This document shows positions 1 through 9,856 of a stretch of DNA of 64,000 nucleotides, piece after piece. Numbering within the stretch: the first letter of the stretch is position 1; the number at the start of each line of letters is the position of its first letter. The stretch is from assembly GCF_902498805.1 (NCBI RefSeq), contig NZ_LR701589.1, forward strand, positions 62,001-126,000, given 5' to 3'. The position numbers and the translations under genes are program-made. Source of the DNA: Imperialibacter sp. EC-SDR9. Its GTDB lineage: Bacteria > Bacteroidota > Bacteroidia > Cytophagales > Cyclobacteriaceae. The notes below the pieces were generated by a model. The model was given only the letters and a program-made list of their open reading frames with translations. It made no database searches and was not told where the DNA came from.

Positions 1-99
1 GGCTATGGGGACAAGGTAAGTTATGTTTCAACAGGTGGAGGAGCCCTTCTTGAGTTCATGGAAGGCAAAGAACTTCCGGGCGTAAAGGCCCTTCAATAG
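1..99 (+). CDS. pgk: Phosphoglycerate kinase, C-terminal end
   Basis: Only the last 32 codons are present; the gene enters from the left edge. The reading frame ends with the phosphoglycerate kinase tail: a VSTGGGA motif, which binds nucleotide phosphates, then [12 protein letters not shown] and a short terminal helix. The family transfers phosphate between 1,3-bisphosphoglycerate and ADP in glycolysis, in the cytoplasm. A strong terminator follows 25 nt after the stop, so this is the last gene of its transcript. Confidence is high because this C-terminal signature is very conserved. Confidence 0.93.
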   Translation, partial: GYGDKVSYVSTGGGALLEFMEGKELPGVKALQ

Positions 100-123
100 T
101 GCCACACCCTGAAAATAAATGAA

Positions 124-152
124 AAAAAGGCGGCTTTAAAGCCGCCTTTTTG
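124..152 (+). terminator. Intrinsic terminator after pgk
   Basis: Perfect 11-bp stem: AAAAAGGCGGC at 124-134 pairs with GCCGCCTTTTT at 141-151, with loop TTTAAA. The A-rich 5' arm and T-rich 3' arm suit termination in both directions, though only pgk needs it here. Confidence 0.9.
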
Positions 153-224
153 TATTTTCGTTTACCACAGACCTTAATTATTTCCTTAAAGTGCTTTAAC
201 CTACAAAAAGACTGCTTTATAAAG

Positions 225-2306
225 GTGAAATCACTTGTCCTCTTCTTTATCACTTTCATTGTTTCGGCCAATCTTTGGGCTGACTCTGTTTATTTTCCCT
301 CCGACAAAAGTCGAGACAGCTTGATCAACCTGCTCCAAACCAGTGAAAAAGAGCAGCTTGTGGACGTGCTCAACAAACTTTCACTGTATTACAATATATC
401 CGACCCCTCAAAAGCCAGCGCTTATATACAGCAAGCAAAAAGCTTGGCCGGGGAGCTTGACTACAAAGCAGGTCTGGCCTTCGCAACAAAGGAGGAAGGC
501 ATGATGAAGTTAAATAATGGAGAAATCATTCCAGCCCTGACGTTGCTTGAGCAGGCCAGAAATATTAGCGTTGAGATCAATGACTATCGGCTCATTGGCG
601 AATCGTTGCATTGCATTGGTCTTGTCTACTCTGCCTTTGGCTTCCATGAGTACGCTTTGAAATACCTCAATGAGGCCATGGATGTCTACCGCAAGGGAAA
701 TGAAAATCAGCTAATAGCCTATTGCTACTACGATGAGGCAGCTGTTCATGTAAAAAACAAAGAGTTCCAAAAGGCGCTCGACAAGGTGCAGGAATGTGAT
801 CAATTCAGCCTTAGCAATGGCGTCAAAATTGAGGGCGGTCTCTCCCACATTCTATTGGCCGACATATACGCTGGCCTGCACAAAGACACGCTGGCCCTCG
901 AGAACTACAAGTTGGGGCTGGTGCTGATAGGAAAAGAGAACTTATCACCAAGAATCAACGCAGCCGGACTCAGGGCTTTGGGGAAATTCTATCTGGAAAA
1001 AGGTCTTTACAAAGAGGCTAAGAAATCCTTTTTTGAAGCAAAAACCGTCATTGACGAGGGCACCAACGATATTGAAAAGGGAGAAATAATGCTGGACCTG
1101 TCCAGTGTTTGCCTGAAACAAAACTACCTGAGAAGTGCGCTTGAGATGATCGACTCTGCGCTCATACAGAGCGAGAAGACCAAGGCCATTGCCCTGCTGA
1201 CCAGGGTACTCTTCACCAAAGCCGAAATCCTTAAAAAAATGGGGTTGGAAGGGCCTGCCCTAAGGGATATTTCAAGGGCTTACACCCTTCAGGATTCAAT
1301 TAACTCGGAAGGCTACAAGAATTACATCGCCGATATGGTGGCCTCTTTCGAAATTCAAAAATCCAACCTTAAAATCAAGGCCCTCAACAATCAACTTGAA
1401 GCTACACAGGGGGAGTTGGCAAGCACCAGCACCTTGTCACGGTATTACCTTGCCGCTACACTTTTTTTTGTGGCCCTGCTCGCATTCATTGCTTTTGACC
1501 AGCTAAAGCTAAAAAAGATCACAAAGAAGCTCTATGCTGTTAACGAACAAGTGAACAACCAAAATATCGAGTTGAAGAGGCTTGATGACGAAAAAAGTGA
1601 CCTTATTAAGCTGGTGGCACATGATATGCGCAGCCCCGTAAATAATATTGTTTCCATTGCCGGACTGCTGGAGCATGAAGCTACTACTGCCGAAGAGAGA
1701 AAAGAATATGTACAGCTGATAGAATCCATCTGTCAGCGAATCAATAGCAGCATTTCAAAATTCCTGGGCAGAAATGAGCACGCTTCGCCAGCCAGCAGGA
1801 TACCAGAGCTTGAGATGGTGAGCATCAATGATTTGATAGTTGAAACAATGAGCGAGTTTAGCCCAAAAGCTGCGTCGAAGGATATCGAGTTGTTATTTAC
1901 GCCATCAGACAATAAAAATGAGGTATTAACTGACGGCGACTACATCTCGCAGATACTTTCCAACCTTTTATCCAATGCCATAAAATACTGCCAGTCGGGT
2001 GCCACGGTAAGTCTGGAGTTTGCCATGCAGCTAAAGCATTGCGCCATCATCGTGAGAGACAATGGGCCGGGCATTTCTAAAGAGGAACAATTGACTTTGT
2101 TTGACAAATACACCACCACCAGCAATAGGGCAACTGGGAACGAGTCGTCCACAGGCCTTGGTTTGTCCATCGCAAAAAAGCTAACGCTGGCACTGGGAGG
2201 GGATATTCAGTTGGAAAGTGATATTGGCAGAGGCTGCGAATTTATTGTTAGTATTCCAACAATGGAAAATAGCCACGTGCCTCAGGCAACGGTGTTGGCT
2301 AAGTGA
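225..2306 (+). CDS. TPR-domain sensor histidine kinase
   Basis: Membrane histidine kinase of about 693 residues. Residues 1-20 form a signal peptide (MKSLVLFF onward, ending near LWAD), so the GTG at 225 is preferred; a TTG further upstream lies inside the pgk terminator. Residues about 30-370 are TPR-like helical repeats, placed outside the inner membrane; about 407-425 is the transmembrane helix; a coiled coil leads to the DHp domain with phospho-acceptor His466 (HDMRSP), and the ATPase domain carries an N box (NLLSNAIKY), DNGPG and GLGLSIAKK. No partner regulator lies next to it. TPR-sensor kinases of this shape are frequent in Bacteroidota; the signal is unknown. It overlaps recQ tail to tail by 8 nt. 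Confidence 0.88.
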   Translation: MKSLVLFFITFIVSANLWADSVYFPSDKSRDSLINLLQTSEKEQLVDVLNKLSLYYNISDPSKASAYIQQAKSLAGELDYKAGLAFATKEEGMMKLNNGEIIPALTLLEQARNISVEINDYRLIGESLHCIGLVYSAFGFHEYALKYLNEAMDVYRKGNENQLIAYCYYDEAAVHVKNKEFQKALDKVQECDQFSLSNGVKIEGGLSHILLADIYAGLHKDTLALENYKLGLVLIGKENLSPRINAAGLRALGKFYLEKGLYKEAKKSFFEAKTVIDEGTNDIEKGEIMLDLSSVCLKQNYLRSALEMIDSALIQSEKTKAIALLTRVLFTKAEILKKMGLEGPALRDISRAYTLQDSINSEGYKNYIADMVASFEIQKSNLKIKALNNQLEATQGELASTSTLSRYYLAATLFFVALLAFIAFDQLKLKKITKKLYAVNEQVNNQNIELKRLDDEKSDLIKLVAHDMRSPVNNIVSIAGLLEHEATTAEERKEYVQLIESICQRINSSISKFLGRNEHASPASRIPELEMVSINDLIVETMSEFSPKAASKDIELLFTPSDNKNEVLTDGDYISQILSNLLSNAIKYCQSGATVSLEFAMQLKHCAIIVRDNGPGISKEEQLTLFDKYTTTSNRATGNESSTGLGLSIAKKLTLALGGDIQLESDIGRGCEFIVSIPTMENSHVPQATVLAK

Positions 2307-4206
2307 GCATCAGCTTGCCTACTTCGTTGTATCGCACCTTTTCTTCATCCAGCAAATGCCTGATCCCGTACATTCTCGCCTCCTTTGTCTTGCCAGAATG
2401 CCCCTTCATTAGTTGTTCCAGCGACACCTGATTCTTTCCAATTTCATCCATCAGCTGTGTCAGTAGTTTATTGAAGTCATTTTCCGACTGAAGAATCTTC
2501 TTTTGCCTGATGCAATAGTCGCACATCCCGCAGGGGATGTCATTTTCTTCACCAAAGTATTCCTGAATCACCTGTGTTCTGCACCTCACTTCCTGCTGTA
2601 GGTATTTTACCATCGCCTCCACCTTACCAATCAACTCTTCTCTTCGCTGCGCCAGGCGTTGTTTGTCGATGGAAAGCTTGGCGGCATCCTGGCGGGGCGT
2701 AAGGAACTGCACCTGTGGCGAGTCTTTCATTTTCTCGTACACAAAGGCCCCCTGTGTGTCCAAATACGTCAGCTGCTTTACCACTTCAGCCCTCGTGCAA
2801 TTGGCAAGTCTGGCAATGTCACTTTCGGAAATTGTCGTCAAATGAGCGAACACCTCACCACCAAAAAGGCGGAGTGCAGCCTTGATCACGGGATCCAAAT
2901 TGGCATTGGCCACCTGTATTTTATAAAGCTCCTGCTTGTCGACCTGAGCAAACAGCCTCGATGGCTGGTAAAAGCTCTCTGTCAGCTGGATCAGCCCTTC
3001 CTCCTCCAGTTTTTTCAGCGCAGCAAAGGCTTCAAACGCATTCAGCTGGTACGTTTTGATGAACTGTTCATAGTCAAAGTCGAACGATACAAACTGTGAA
3101 CTGCCCACCGCCAGCTTGAAGTAGTTGGCCAGTGCCTGGTATACCTTTTTGAGGTACTCTACCTCCGGCAATGAGCGAAGGGTGCGTTCCTTCAGTTCCC
3201 TGACGTCCGCTGCCAGGTAAATCACGACTGCGTAAGCAAGCTTCTCGTCACGGCCTCCCCTGCCCGCTTCCTGATAGTAAGCCTCGAGGCTGTCAGGAAT
3301 ATCGACGTGGATCACCACCCGCACATCGGGCTTGTCGATGCCCATGCCAAAGGCATTGGTAGCCACCATCACCCGCACTTTGTTGTCGATCCAGTGGGTT
3401 TGCCGGTTGGCCCGCTCCATGGCGTTCAGCCCCGCATGATAGTAGGAGGCAGATATGCGGTTCGACATGAGCCATTTGGCAAGCTCCTCCGTGCGCTTCC
3501 GGCTTCTTACGTACACCACGGCCGACCCCTGCACATTGGTGAGTACCTCCAGCAGCTTCCTGCCTTTGTCTTCTACCTTAAACACCGAGTAGGACAGGTT
3601 CTTTCTGGCATAGCTCTTCATAAAAACAGCCGTCGCTTTCATCCTCAGCTTGTCCTGTATGTCCTGCTGCACTTTCAGTGTGGCTGAGGCGGTGAGAGCG
3701 ATGAGTTTGGCGTCGGATATTTTCTCCCTGAAATCGGCTATTTGCAGGTAGGGAGGCCTAAAGTCGTAGCCCCATTGCGAAATGCAATGCGCCTCATCAA
3801 TGGCCAATAGCGACACCTTCATTTTGGCTGCCCGCTCAATGAAAATCTCCGTCAGCAGACGCTCCGGCGACACATACAAGAACTTGATGTTACCGTAAAT
3901 GCAGTTGTCGAGAATGATGTCGATCTCTCTTTTGCTCATGCCTGAGTAGATGGCCTCGGCTTCAATTTCCCGCTTTTGGAGTTGAAACACCTGATCCTTC
4001 ATCAGGGCAATGAGCGGTGATACCACGATACAGATGCCTTCCATGCACATGGCCGGCACCTGAAAGCAGATAGACTTACCACCGCCTGTGGGCAGGAGCG
4101 CCAGTGTGTCCTTGCCGTCGAGCACACTTTGGATGATGTCTTCCTGCAAAGGCCGGAAGGCATCGTATCCCCAGTATTGCTTTAATATGTCGGCTGGCGC
4201 TTTCAC
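2299..4206 (-). CDS. recQ: RecQ-family ATP-dependent DNA helicase
   Basis: Superfamily 2 helicase of 635 residues that unwinds DNA 3' to 5' in repair and recombination. Walker A is LLPTGGGKS (37-45), the DEAH box is at 137-140 followed by the RecQ-typical CISQWG, and motif VI lies in QEAGRGGRD. The zinc-binding region has CRTQ, then CGMCDYC. After the winged helix the protein stops without an HRDC domain, as in many short bacterial RecQ proteins. Its start lies 13 nt after the stop of the S41 protease gene, so the two are probably cotranscribed. It converges with the TPR kinase gene and overlaps its end. Confidence 0.93.
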   Translation of the reverse strand: MKAPADILKQYWGYDAFRPLQEDIIQSVLDGKDTLALLPTGGGKSICFQVPAMCMEGICIVVSPLIALMKDQVFQLQKREIEAEAIYSGMSKREIDIILDNCIYGNIKFLYVSPERLLTEIFIERAAKMKVSLLAIDEAHCISQWGYDFRPPYLQIADFREKISDAKLIALTASATLKVQQDIQDKLRMKATAVFMKSYARKNLSYSVFKVEDKGRKLLEVLTNVQGSAVVYVRSRKRTEELAKWLMSNRISASYYHAGLNAMERANRQTHWIDNKVRVMVATNAFGMGIDKPDVRVVIHVDIPDSLEAYYQEAGRGGRDEKLAYAVVIYLAADVRELKERTLRSLPEVEYLKKVYQALANYFKLAVGSSQFVSFDFDYEQFIKTYQLNAFEAFAALKKLEEEGLIQLTESFYQPSRLFAQVDKQELYKIQVANANLDPVIKAALRLFGGEVFAHLTTISESDIARLANCTRAEVVKQLTYLDTQGAFVYEKMKDSPQVQFLTPRQDAAKLSIDKQRLAQRREELIGKVEAMVKYLQQEVRCRTQVIQEYFGEENDIPCGMCDYCIRQKKILQSENDFNKLLTQLMDEIGKNQVSLEQLMKGHSGKTKEARMYGIRHLLDEEKVRYNEVGKLMLT

Positions 4207-4219
4207 TTTTCGAAGATAC

Positions 4220-5416
4220 CTATTGCAAAAGCTTAATGGCAGTGAGGATATAAATATCGTTGCTCACCCGCTGGTCGATGGGCAGCTTCGCCATCGACTC
4301 ACTCACGGACGGCTCCTGCTGCACCAGAAAATCGGGTAACACACCGCTGGCCTGCCACGACCGCCCTACAGGTGAGTACATAGCGCTGCTGATGAACTTG
4401 ACCCTGTACTGGTTTTCGAGCGTGTAGGTGGTTTCAATTACCCCTTTGCCAAATGTTTTGGTGCCAATGATGGTGGCTCGCTTGTGATCCTGCAAAGCAG
4501 AAGCGATGATTTCGGCCGCAGAGGCCGTATTTTTATTGACCAGTACCACCACTTCAAAGTCGAACGGTGCCTCCCGGTCGGCCACAATCGGTGTGGCCTT
4601 GTCGCTGCGGGCCACTGTGCGCACAATAATATTATTCTTATTTAAAAATAGATTGGCAATGTTCACCCCTTCGTTCAGCACCCCGCCCGGGTTGTTACGC
4701 AAGTCGAGCAGTATTTTCTTTACCCCCTGCTCTTTCAGTTTTTGCAAGTCGGCAGCCAGCTGTTGCGTAAGCCCCTGCGACACATTTTTAATTTCTACAA
4801 GGGCCGCTGGCCTCCCCGGAAGTACAGTCACTTTCAGGTCGTTGGAAGGAAAGACGGCTCTTTTCAGCTTTACCTCCATCACGCTGACATCCCGGATGAC
4901 TTTCAAGGTAGCGTCCGAGTTGGCCGGCCCGTCGAGCAGATCGTTGACGAAGGCCAATGTTTTGCCCTTCAGTGCCTCGCCATTGATGCGCACGATGCGG
5001 TCGTACACTTGCAGCTTGCCCACGGCAGGCGAGTCTTCCAGCACCTCTGTTACCGTGAGGCTGCCGTCGTTGGTGTTGAATGTGCTGTTGAAGCCAAGCG
5101 ACACCTTTACACCCTTGAGTGAGTTCAGAATGTTTTCGTACTCCTCCGGTGTCCAAATCTTCGCCAAGTCGGGGTTCTCTGGCGGAGAGATGTGACGCAG
5201 CATCCCCTCAATGGCGGCCCAGTAGAGCGCCTGGTCTGTAACTTCAGCGGAGTAGTAGTTGCCAAGAATCAACTTCCTTACCTCATTGAAAGTCTTTTCC
5301 GGGTCAGCAAAGTCGTGAGTGATTGTTACCGGAAAAAGCGGAGCAATGGCGTTTTGGGCCAAACTAACGGAAAAGCTGATGAGAAAGGTAAACAACAGGA
5401 CTAAAGGACTTTTCAT
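4220..5416 (-). CDS. S41-family carboxyl-terminal processing peptidase
   Basis: Secreted serine protease of 398 residues. Residues 1-20 are a Sec signal peptide ending VSLAQ. A PDZ domain spans about 100-185 and the tail-specific protease domain about 200-380. The catalytic pair is visible: Ser299 in NTASAAE and Lys324 in TFGKGV; DLRNNPGG (238-245) is the conserved strand before them. CtpA-like enzymes cleave substrates from the C-terminus in the periplasm. It precedes recQ by 13 nt on the same strand; no functional link is obvious. The substrate is unknown. Confidence 0.9.
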   Translation of the reverse strand: MKSPLVLLFTFLISFSVSLAQNAIAPLFPVTITHDFADPEKTFNEVRKLILGNYYSAEVTDQALYWAAIEGMLRHISPPENPDLAKIWTPEEYENILNSLKGVKVSLGFNSTFNTNDGSLTVTEVLEDSPAVGKLQVYDRIVRINGEALKGKTLAFVNDLLDGPANSDATLKVIRDVSVMEVKLKRAVFPSNDLKVTVLPGRPAALVEIKNVSQGLTQQLAADLQKLKEQGVKKILLDLRNNPGGVLNEGVNIANLFLNKNNIIVRTVARSDKATPIVADREAPFDFEVVVLVNKNTASAAEIIASALQDHKRATIIGTKTFGKGVIETTYTLENQYRVKFISSAMYSPVGRSWQASGVLPDFLVQQEPSVSESMAKLPIDQRVSNDIYILTAIKLLQ

Positions 5417-5496
5417 GATGATGCGCTTGAATCTTGAGTAAGAACAAACCTAAAGCTAAGGACGGGAAGGTAGAAGAACCAGCACTAGCCGCTGCA

Positions 5497-5645
5497 AATA
5501 ATCAAATAGCAAGCATCAAAAGACAAAACTCAAAGAACAAATAAGCACCAAATACAAAGATGAAAGCCTCAAACGCAGATCAGATTTTGAATATTGCGCT
5601 TTGAAGATTGGAATTTATTTGTCTTTTGGCATTTGAGTTTTGGGT
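5497..5645. repeat. Low-complexity AT-rich repeat with inverted words
   Basis: The gap between the crotonase and the S41 gene is filled by repeated words such as AAAAGACAAA, AACTCAAA and CAAATAA (5515-5553). They return in inverted form at 5612-5645 (TTTATTTGTCTTTTGG, TTTGAGTTTTGGG). This is a degenerate word-repeat tract; I see no gene in it. It could fold as a loose hairpin between the two minus-strand genes. Confidence 0.45.
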
Positions 5646-5651
5646 ATTGCG

Positions 5652-6425
5652 CTACCAGGTGATCTTCTCTTTGTTCAAAAACGCTGCCATACCTCTCTTG
5701 CAGTCTTTGGTCGAGCGGGCAACAGCGTTTTGCTCGGCGGCATACTGCAGGGCGTCAACAATCGACATCTGTTGCACTTCTGCCATCATTTGTTTGGTCA
5801 TGCCCATCGACTGCTCTGAGTTATTGGCAATCAGTCTGGCCGCCATTTCCTCCACCCTGCCTGCAAGCTTATCGGCGGCGACTACTTCATTTACAATACC
5901 CAGCTCCCACGCCTTTTTGGCATCGATCAGCTGGCCAGTGAGCAGTAGCTCCCTTGCCTTTGCATCTCCCAGCTTCCGCACCAGAAACACCATCACAATG
6001 GCTGGGATGAAGCCGATCCTGACCTCTGTGTAGCCAAACTGGGCCTCGGGCACAGCGTACACCATATCGCACACTGTTGCCAGCCCACAGCCACCGGCAA
6101 TCGCAGGGCCCTGCACCTGAGCAATTACTACTTTGGGGATGGTGTAGATCATTTCAAACAACTCCTTCAGGTGGATGCTGTCCTCCAGGTTTTCTTCGTA
6201 GGTATTGCTTTGCAATTGTTGGAGGTAGGCGATGTCGGCGCCGGCACAAAAAGAAGTGCCTTCTGCTCTCAGAATGATCACCTTCACTTTGGGATCGTAG
6301 GCGGCTTTTTGAAAAGCTTCCTTCAGCTCGGCCACCAATTCATAACTCAGCGCATTTCTCTTCTCAGGTCGATTGAGAGTGATCCACGCCAGGCGCTCAC
6401 CAGTCTCATATTTTATCAGGTCCAT
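5652..6425 (-). CDS. Enoyl-CoA hydratase/isomerase (crotonase) family protein
   Basis: Cytoplasmic acyl-CoA enzyme of 257 residues starting MDLIKYETG; a longer reading frame upstream has no crotonase homology, so ATG at 6425 is chosen. The fold is shown by TLNRPEKRNAL, the oxyanion-hole segment SFCAGADIAYL and GPAIAGGCGLA. In classical hydratases the GGGCE motif supplies a glutamate; here that position is glycine (GGCGLA), while the second acid is kept in FGYTEVRIGF. One-acid members include isomerases and methylglutaconyl-CoA-hydratase-like enzymes, so the exact reaction is open. It is divergent from padR and follows no acyl-CoA genes. Confidence 0.85.
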   Translation of the reverse strand: MDLIKYETGERLAWITLNRPEKRNALSYELVAELKEAFQKAAYDPKVKVIILRAEGTSFCAGADIAYLQQLQSNTYEENLEDSIHLKELFEMIYTIPKVVIAQVQGPAIAGGCGLATVCDMVYAVPEAQFGYTEVRIGFIPAIVMVFLVRKLGDAKARELLLTGQLIDAKKAWELGIVNEVVAADKLAGRVEEMAARLIANNSEQSMGMTKQMMAEVQQMSIVDALQYAAEQNAVARSTKDCKRGMAAFLNKEKITW

Positions 6426-6608
6426 GTTGTTGCTCTTTGCCGTGAATTTAAAGAGTGGATGGAAGGACGCAAGGTATGAGGGGAAAAAATTACCGCTGGC
6501 AGCCCGGAAATCGCCTAAATATGGGTTCCTCAATTTTTTTATCTCAAAAACAGAAACATATAATCAAAAGACCCGTATCATATATCATCTCACAAATAGA
6601 AAGATATA

Positions 6609-6932
6609 ATGAAAGGCTACTTAGGAGAGTTTGAAGAGCTGGTATTGCTAACCATTGCCAACCTGGGCAAAGAGGCCTATGGGCTGGGCCTTATCAGGGA
6701 TATTAACGAAAGAACCAGCAGAAACCTCAGCATGGGTGCGATGCATTCGACCCTCACCAGGCTTGAGGAAAAGGGCTATATCACTTCATTTCTTGGGGAA
6801 CCTACCAACGAGCGGGGTGGCCGCAGAAAGCGATACTTCGAGCTAACCAGCGCCGGCATAACGGCCTTGAGTGAAATGAAAGCGCTGCGGGATGAACTGT
6901 GGGCCAACACAAAAGTGAAATTGTCGCTATGA
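6609..6932 (+). CDS. PadR-family transcriptional regulator
   Basis: Small winged-helix repressor of 107 residues. The PadR pattern is clear: GEFEELVLLTIANL at the start, AYGLGLIRDI, then the recognition helix in MGAMHSTLTRLEEKGYI and the wing with GGRRKRYFELT. Its stop codon overlaps the start of the permease gene (ATGA at 6929-6932), so the two are translationally coupled. In Bacteroidota such PadR proteins are habitually paired with permeases carrying a short N-terminal prefix domain and are presumed to control them. The upstream 180 nt are AT-rich and shared with the divergent crotonase gene. Confidence 0.92.
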   Translation: MKGYLGEFEELVLLTIANLGKEAYGLGLIRDINERTSRNLSMGAMHSTLTRLEEKGYITSFLGEPTNERGGRRKRYFELTSAGITALSEMKALRDELWANTKVKLSL

Positions 6933-9553
6933 AGAACTCCCAGCACCCCTCCCCTCCCGGTTTTGCCAAAAAAGCTTTTGCATGGTGGGCCAAAACGGCC
7001 GACACAGAAGACCTGCTTGGCGATTTGGATGAAGACTTTCTCTACAATGTAACCGAAAAGGGAAAGCTTCATGCCCAACTCATTTACTTCAAACAGGCAG
7101 CCTCCCTTGCCTTTTCTTACACACTAAGGAAAAGAAAAGATGCTGCCGCCTATTCTCATTATTACTCAGGAAACTCCCTTGCTATGATCAGGAACTACTT
7201 CAAAATCGCCATCAGAAACTTTTCCAAGCAAAAACTTTTCACCAGTATCAACATCATTGGCTTAGCACTTGGCATGTCCATCTGCGTGCTGGCCTTGTCC
7301 ATTGGCGTGTCCATTTTCAGGTTCGATGAATTTCAAGAAAACAAGGACCGCATCTATCAGGTCAACACCTCGATAGCCGACAAAGAGGATACCAGGCTGT
7401 ATGCGTCTACCTTCAATGCCACCGCTGATTTTATGAGCGAAAAATACCCGTTCGTTGAAAAGGTGGTAAAAGTCAAAGAGGGATTCAGCCCCGAGGTGCA
7501 GCACAAGGGCAACTCTATGCACTTCAATGGCTACTTCGCTGATGCAACATTTTTTGATGTATTTACCTTTCCACTGCTTAGCGGCGATGCGAAAACTGCT
7601 TTGACAGAGCCCTTTAGCGTGGTACTGACCAGGTCGACGGCCGAAACGTTGTTCAAAAACGAAAACCCTGTCGGGCAGGTGCTTGAGTCCGACTACGGGC
7701 AGCTACACGTAACCGGCGTAATAGACGACCTGAAAGAAACGCATTTTTACTTCCAGTTGCTCACTTCCCACCAAACATTTGAGCAAATAAACAGCCAGGC
7801 TCGCCTGAATACTGACTGGGTAAATTTCAGAGACAACTATCTGTACTTACTGCTAAAGCCCGGAACCAACGAAGCCACTTTGAACGAAGCCCTGGCCCAG
7901 GCATCTGCGCAAGCCGCCTCCTTTCACCCAAACCAGCAAATAAATCTCCAGGCTACACGGTTGAGCAACGTTATCCCCACGTGGGACATCAGCAATGGCC
8001 TGGGTGTGGGCTGGGATTTGCCCAGTTTGCTCTTTTTTATGGCTATTGGCTGCCTCATCCTCTTGCCGGCTATCTTCAACTATACCAATCTGTCTATTGC
8101 CCGGGCGCTGAAAAGAGCCAAAGAAATTGGCATAAGAAAGGTGGTAGGTGCAGGTCAGCGGCAGATAAAGATGCAGTTCATCGTTGAAACCATTCTACTG
8201 ACCTTCCTGGCACTGCTCGGGTCGTTGTTTGTTTTCTACTTCATCAAACCAGAGTTTCTCGACATGGTAATGGCCGCTGAGTCTTTGGACACGTCATTCG
8301 GCTTGATGCTGGTGATATCCATAACCGTGCTTGCCTTGGTCATTGGCTTATTGGCTGGAATCTTTCCGGCCCTGTACTTCTCAAGGCTCAATCCGGTGGA
8401 TACCCTAAAAGGAGAGGTCAGAAACAGGTCGGCCAACGTTTCGGGGATCAAAAAGGGGTTGTTTGTCTTTCAATTCTTCCTGTCGCTGGTCTTCATCATC
8501 GGCGTGGCCGCCATCGGCAAGCAGTATGCCTATGTGTTTAGCTATCAACATGGCTTCAGTTCGGACAATGTGCTCGCTGTCCCTTTTCAGGGAATCGACA
8601 AGCAAGTGCTGCTCAACGAATTCAAAGCGCACCCCGATGTGAAGTCGGTGACAGCAGCTTCCAACCTGCCCGGCGTTTTTCTGCCAACACAACTCGGGGT
8701 GACCCCCAACAAAGTGGACACCCTGCCTGTGAAACAGGTCTTTGTTGGCGACGATTTTGTGGAGCATCTGCATATGAAACTCGCCTGGGGAGAAGGGAGG
8801 CTCACTGCCTCCAATCAAAATGAAGAGCAGGTGCTGGTCAATCAGGCATTCATTCAGGCGATGGGCGTTTTCGAAACGAAGAGTGACTCCCTGGCCTTTA
8901 CATTGGCAGATGGCACCCAGTGTCGGGTGGTTGGTGTTTTGGAAGACTTCAACTTTGAGCCGCTGAACGAGTATATCAGCCCTCTCGTGTTCAGGTACTC
9001 ACTGGACAACAGCAACTATGCGCTGCTCACTGTCAATTCCGCAGATATCACACGCACGATTGATGGCCTGGATGCCATCTGGATGAGCATCGACCAAAAG
9101 TCCTCTTTTGAAGCTACTTTTCTGAACGATGAAATTGAAAAAGCGTACTACTTTATGACGGCGCAGATCAAGATTTTCAGCTACCTGAGCGCCATGGCCA
9201 TTACCATCTCCTGCCTCGGCTTGTTGGGAATGGTGGCCTACACTACCGAAAACAGAACGAAGGAAATTGCCATCAGAAAAATTATGGGTGCCACCAACAA
9301 AAGCCTTTACTACGCCCTGACCAAAGATTTTGTGAGACTGATTGTGATCTCCGCCATGCTGGCCATCCCGTTCTCTTACTTTTTCTACGACTACATCTTC
9401 CTTCGCATGCTGCTCAGGTACAGCAGCGGTGTGGGCGTCATTGAAATTGTGGCAAGCGTGCTGTTTCTCTTTTTAATTGGCTTTGCATCGATCTACTGGC
9501 AAACCTCGAAGGTTGCAAATACCAATCCCGCAGATAGTTTGCGATATGAATAG
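6929..9553 (+). CDS. FtsX/MacB-type ABC transporter permease with N-terminal prefix domain
   Basis: Inner-membrane permease of 874 residues. ATG at 6929 overlaps the padR stop; a longer start 30 nt upstream lies inside padR. Residues 1-85 form the soluble prefix domain seen in PadR-linked permeases (WWAKTADTEDLLGDLDEDF). Two MacB-like halves follow: each begins with a helix (about 100-120 and 510-530), has a periplasmic MacB core, and ends with FtsX helices; ARALKRAKEIGIRKVVGA and ENRTKEIAIRKIMGA are the paired FtsX signatures. No ATPase gene is adjacent, so it must use one encoded elsewhere or act without one. Proteins of this family are usually linked to export or lipoprotein and antibiotic efflux; the cargo is unknown. 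Confidence 0.88.
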   Translation: MKNSQHPSPPGFAKKAFAWWAKTADTEDLLGDLDEDFLYNVTEKGKLHAQLIYFKQAASLAFSYTLRKRKDAAAYSHYYSGNSLAMIRNYFKIAIRNFSKQKLFTSINIIGLALGMSICVLALSIGVSIFRFDEFQENKDRIYQVNTSIADKEDTRLYASTFNATADFMSEKYPFVEKVVKVKEGFSPEVQHKGNSMHFNGYFADATFFDVFTFPLLSGDAKTALTEPFSVVLTRSTAETLFKNENPVGQVLESDYGQLHVTGVIDDLKETHFYFQLLTSHQTFEQINSQARLNTDWVNFRDNYLYLLLKPGTNEATLNEALAQASAQAASFHPNQQINLQATRLSNVIPTWDISNGLGVGWDLPSLLFFMAIGCLILLPAIFNYTNLSIARALKRAKEIGIRKVVGAGQRQIKMQFIVETILLTFLALLGSLFVFYFIKPEFLDMVMAAESLDTSFGLMLVISITVLALVIGLLAGIFPALYFSRLNPVDTLKGEVRNRSANVSGIKKGLFVFQFFLSLVFIIGVAAIGKQYAYVFSYQHGFSSDNVLAVPFQGIDKQVLLNEFKAHPDVKSVTAASNLPGVFLPTQLGVTPNKVDTLPVKQVFVGDDFVEHLHMKLAWGEGRLTASNQNEEQVLVNQAFIQAMGVFETKSDSLAFTLADGTQCRVVGVLEDFNFEPLNEYISPLVFRYSLDNSNYALLTVNSADITRTIDGLDAIWMSIDQKSSFEATFLNDEIEKAYYFMTAQIKIFSYLSAMAITISCLGLLGMVAYTTENRTKEIAIRKIMGATNKSLYYALTKDFVRLIVISAMLAIPFSYFFYDYIFLRMLLRYSSGVGVIEIVASVLFLFLIGFASIYWQTSKVANTNPADSLRYE

Positions 9554-9856
9554 GAGTCGCCTTTAAGGCAGGTTTAAGACAAACCCGGTGTGGCGTGGTA
9601 GCCAGGTGGTCACGCCACACCGCCAATGCAGTGTTTCTCCAACAGGGCAAGCCTCTGCCTTTACTTTTCAAAGATTGGCTGCCGCCTAAACCATTCAGCT
9701 TTAAGATTCAGGCCGTGGGCCCGGGCAAGACAGAAGCTGAATCATTTAGTCAATACCGAATGAAACAATGCCTGCTGCCAGAAACAGATTTGTTAGTATC
9801 TTAGGCAAAAGAACGGCTGCGAGGTGCAGTCGGCAACGAAACACCCTTTGCTAACC
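9554..9856 (+). other. Intergenic region with an 11-bp perfect hairpin
   Basis: After the permease stop, GGTGTGGCGTG (9587-9597) pairs perfectly with CACGCCACACC (9611-9621) around a 13-nt loop. There is no T tract, so it is a weak intrinsic-terminator candidate or an RNA-stabilising 3' structure. The rest of the 300-nt gap shows no convincing gene or promoter to my reading. Confidence 0.5.

Noticed and set aside
225-2306. Start of the TPR kinase at TTG 150
   Set aside because: The TTG lies inside the pgk terminator stem, and the 25 extra residues would precede a normal signal peptide that begins at GTG 225.
4506-5195. A 229-codon plus-strand reading frame opposite the S41 protease
   Set aside because: It is antisense to a clear protease domain with catalytic Ser and Lys; its product is low-complexity Ser/Thr-rich and has no family likeness.
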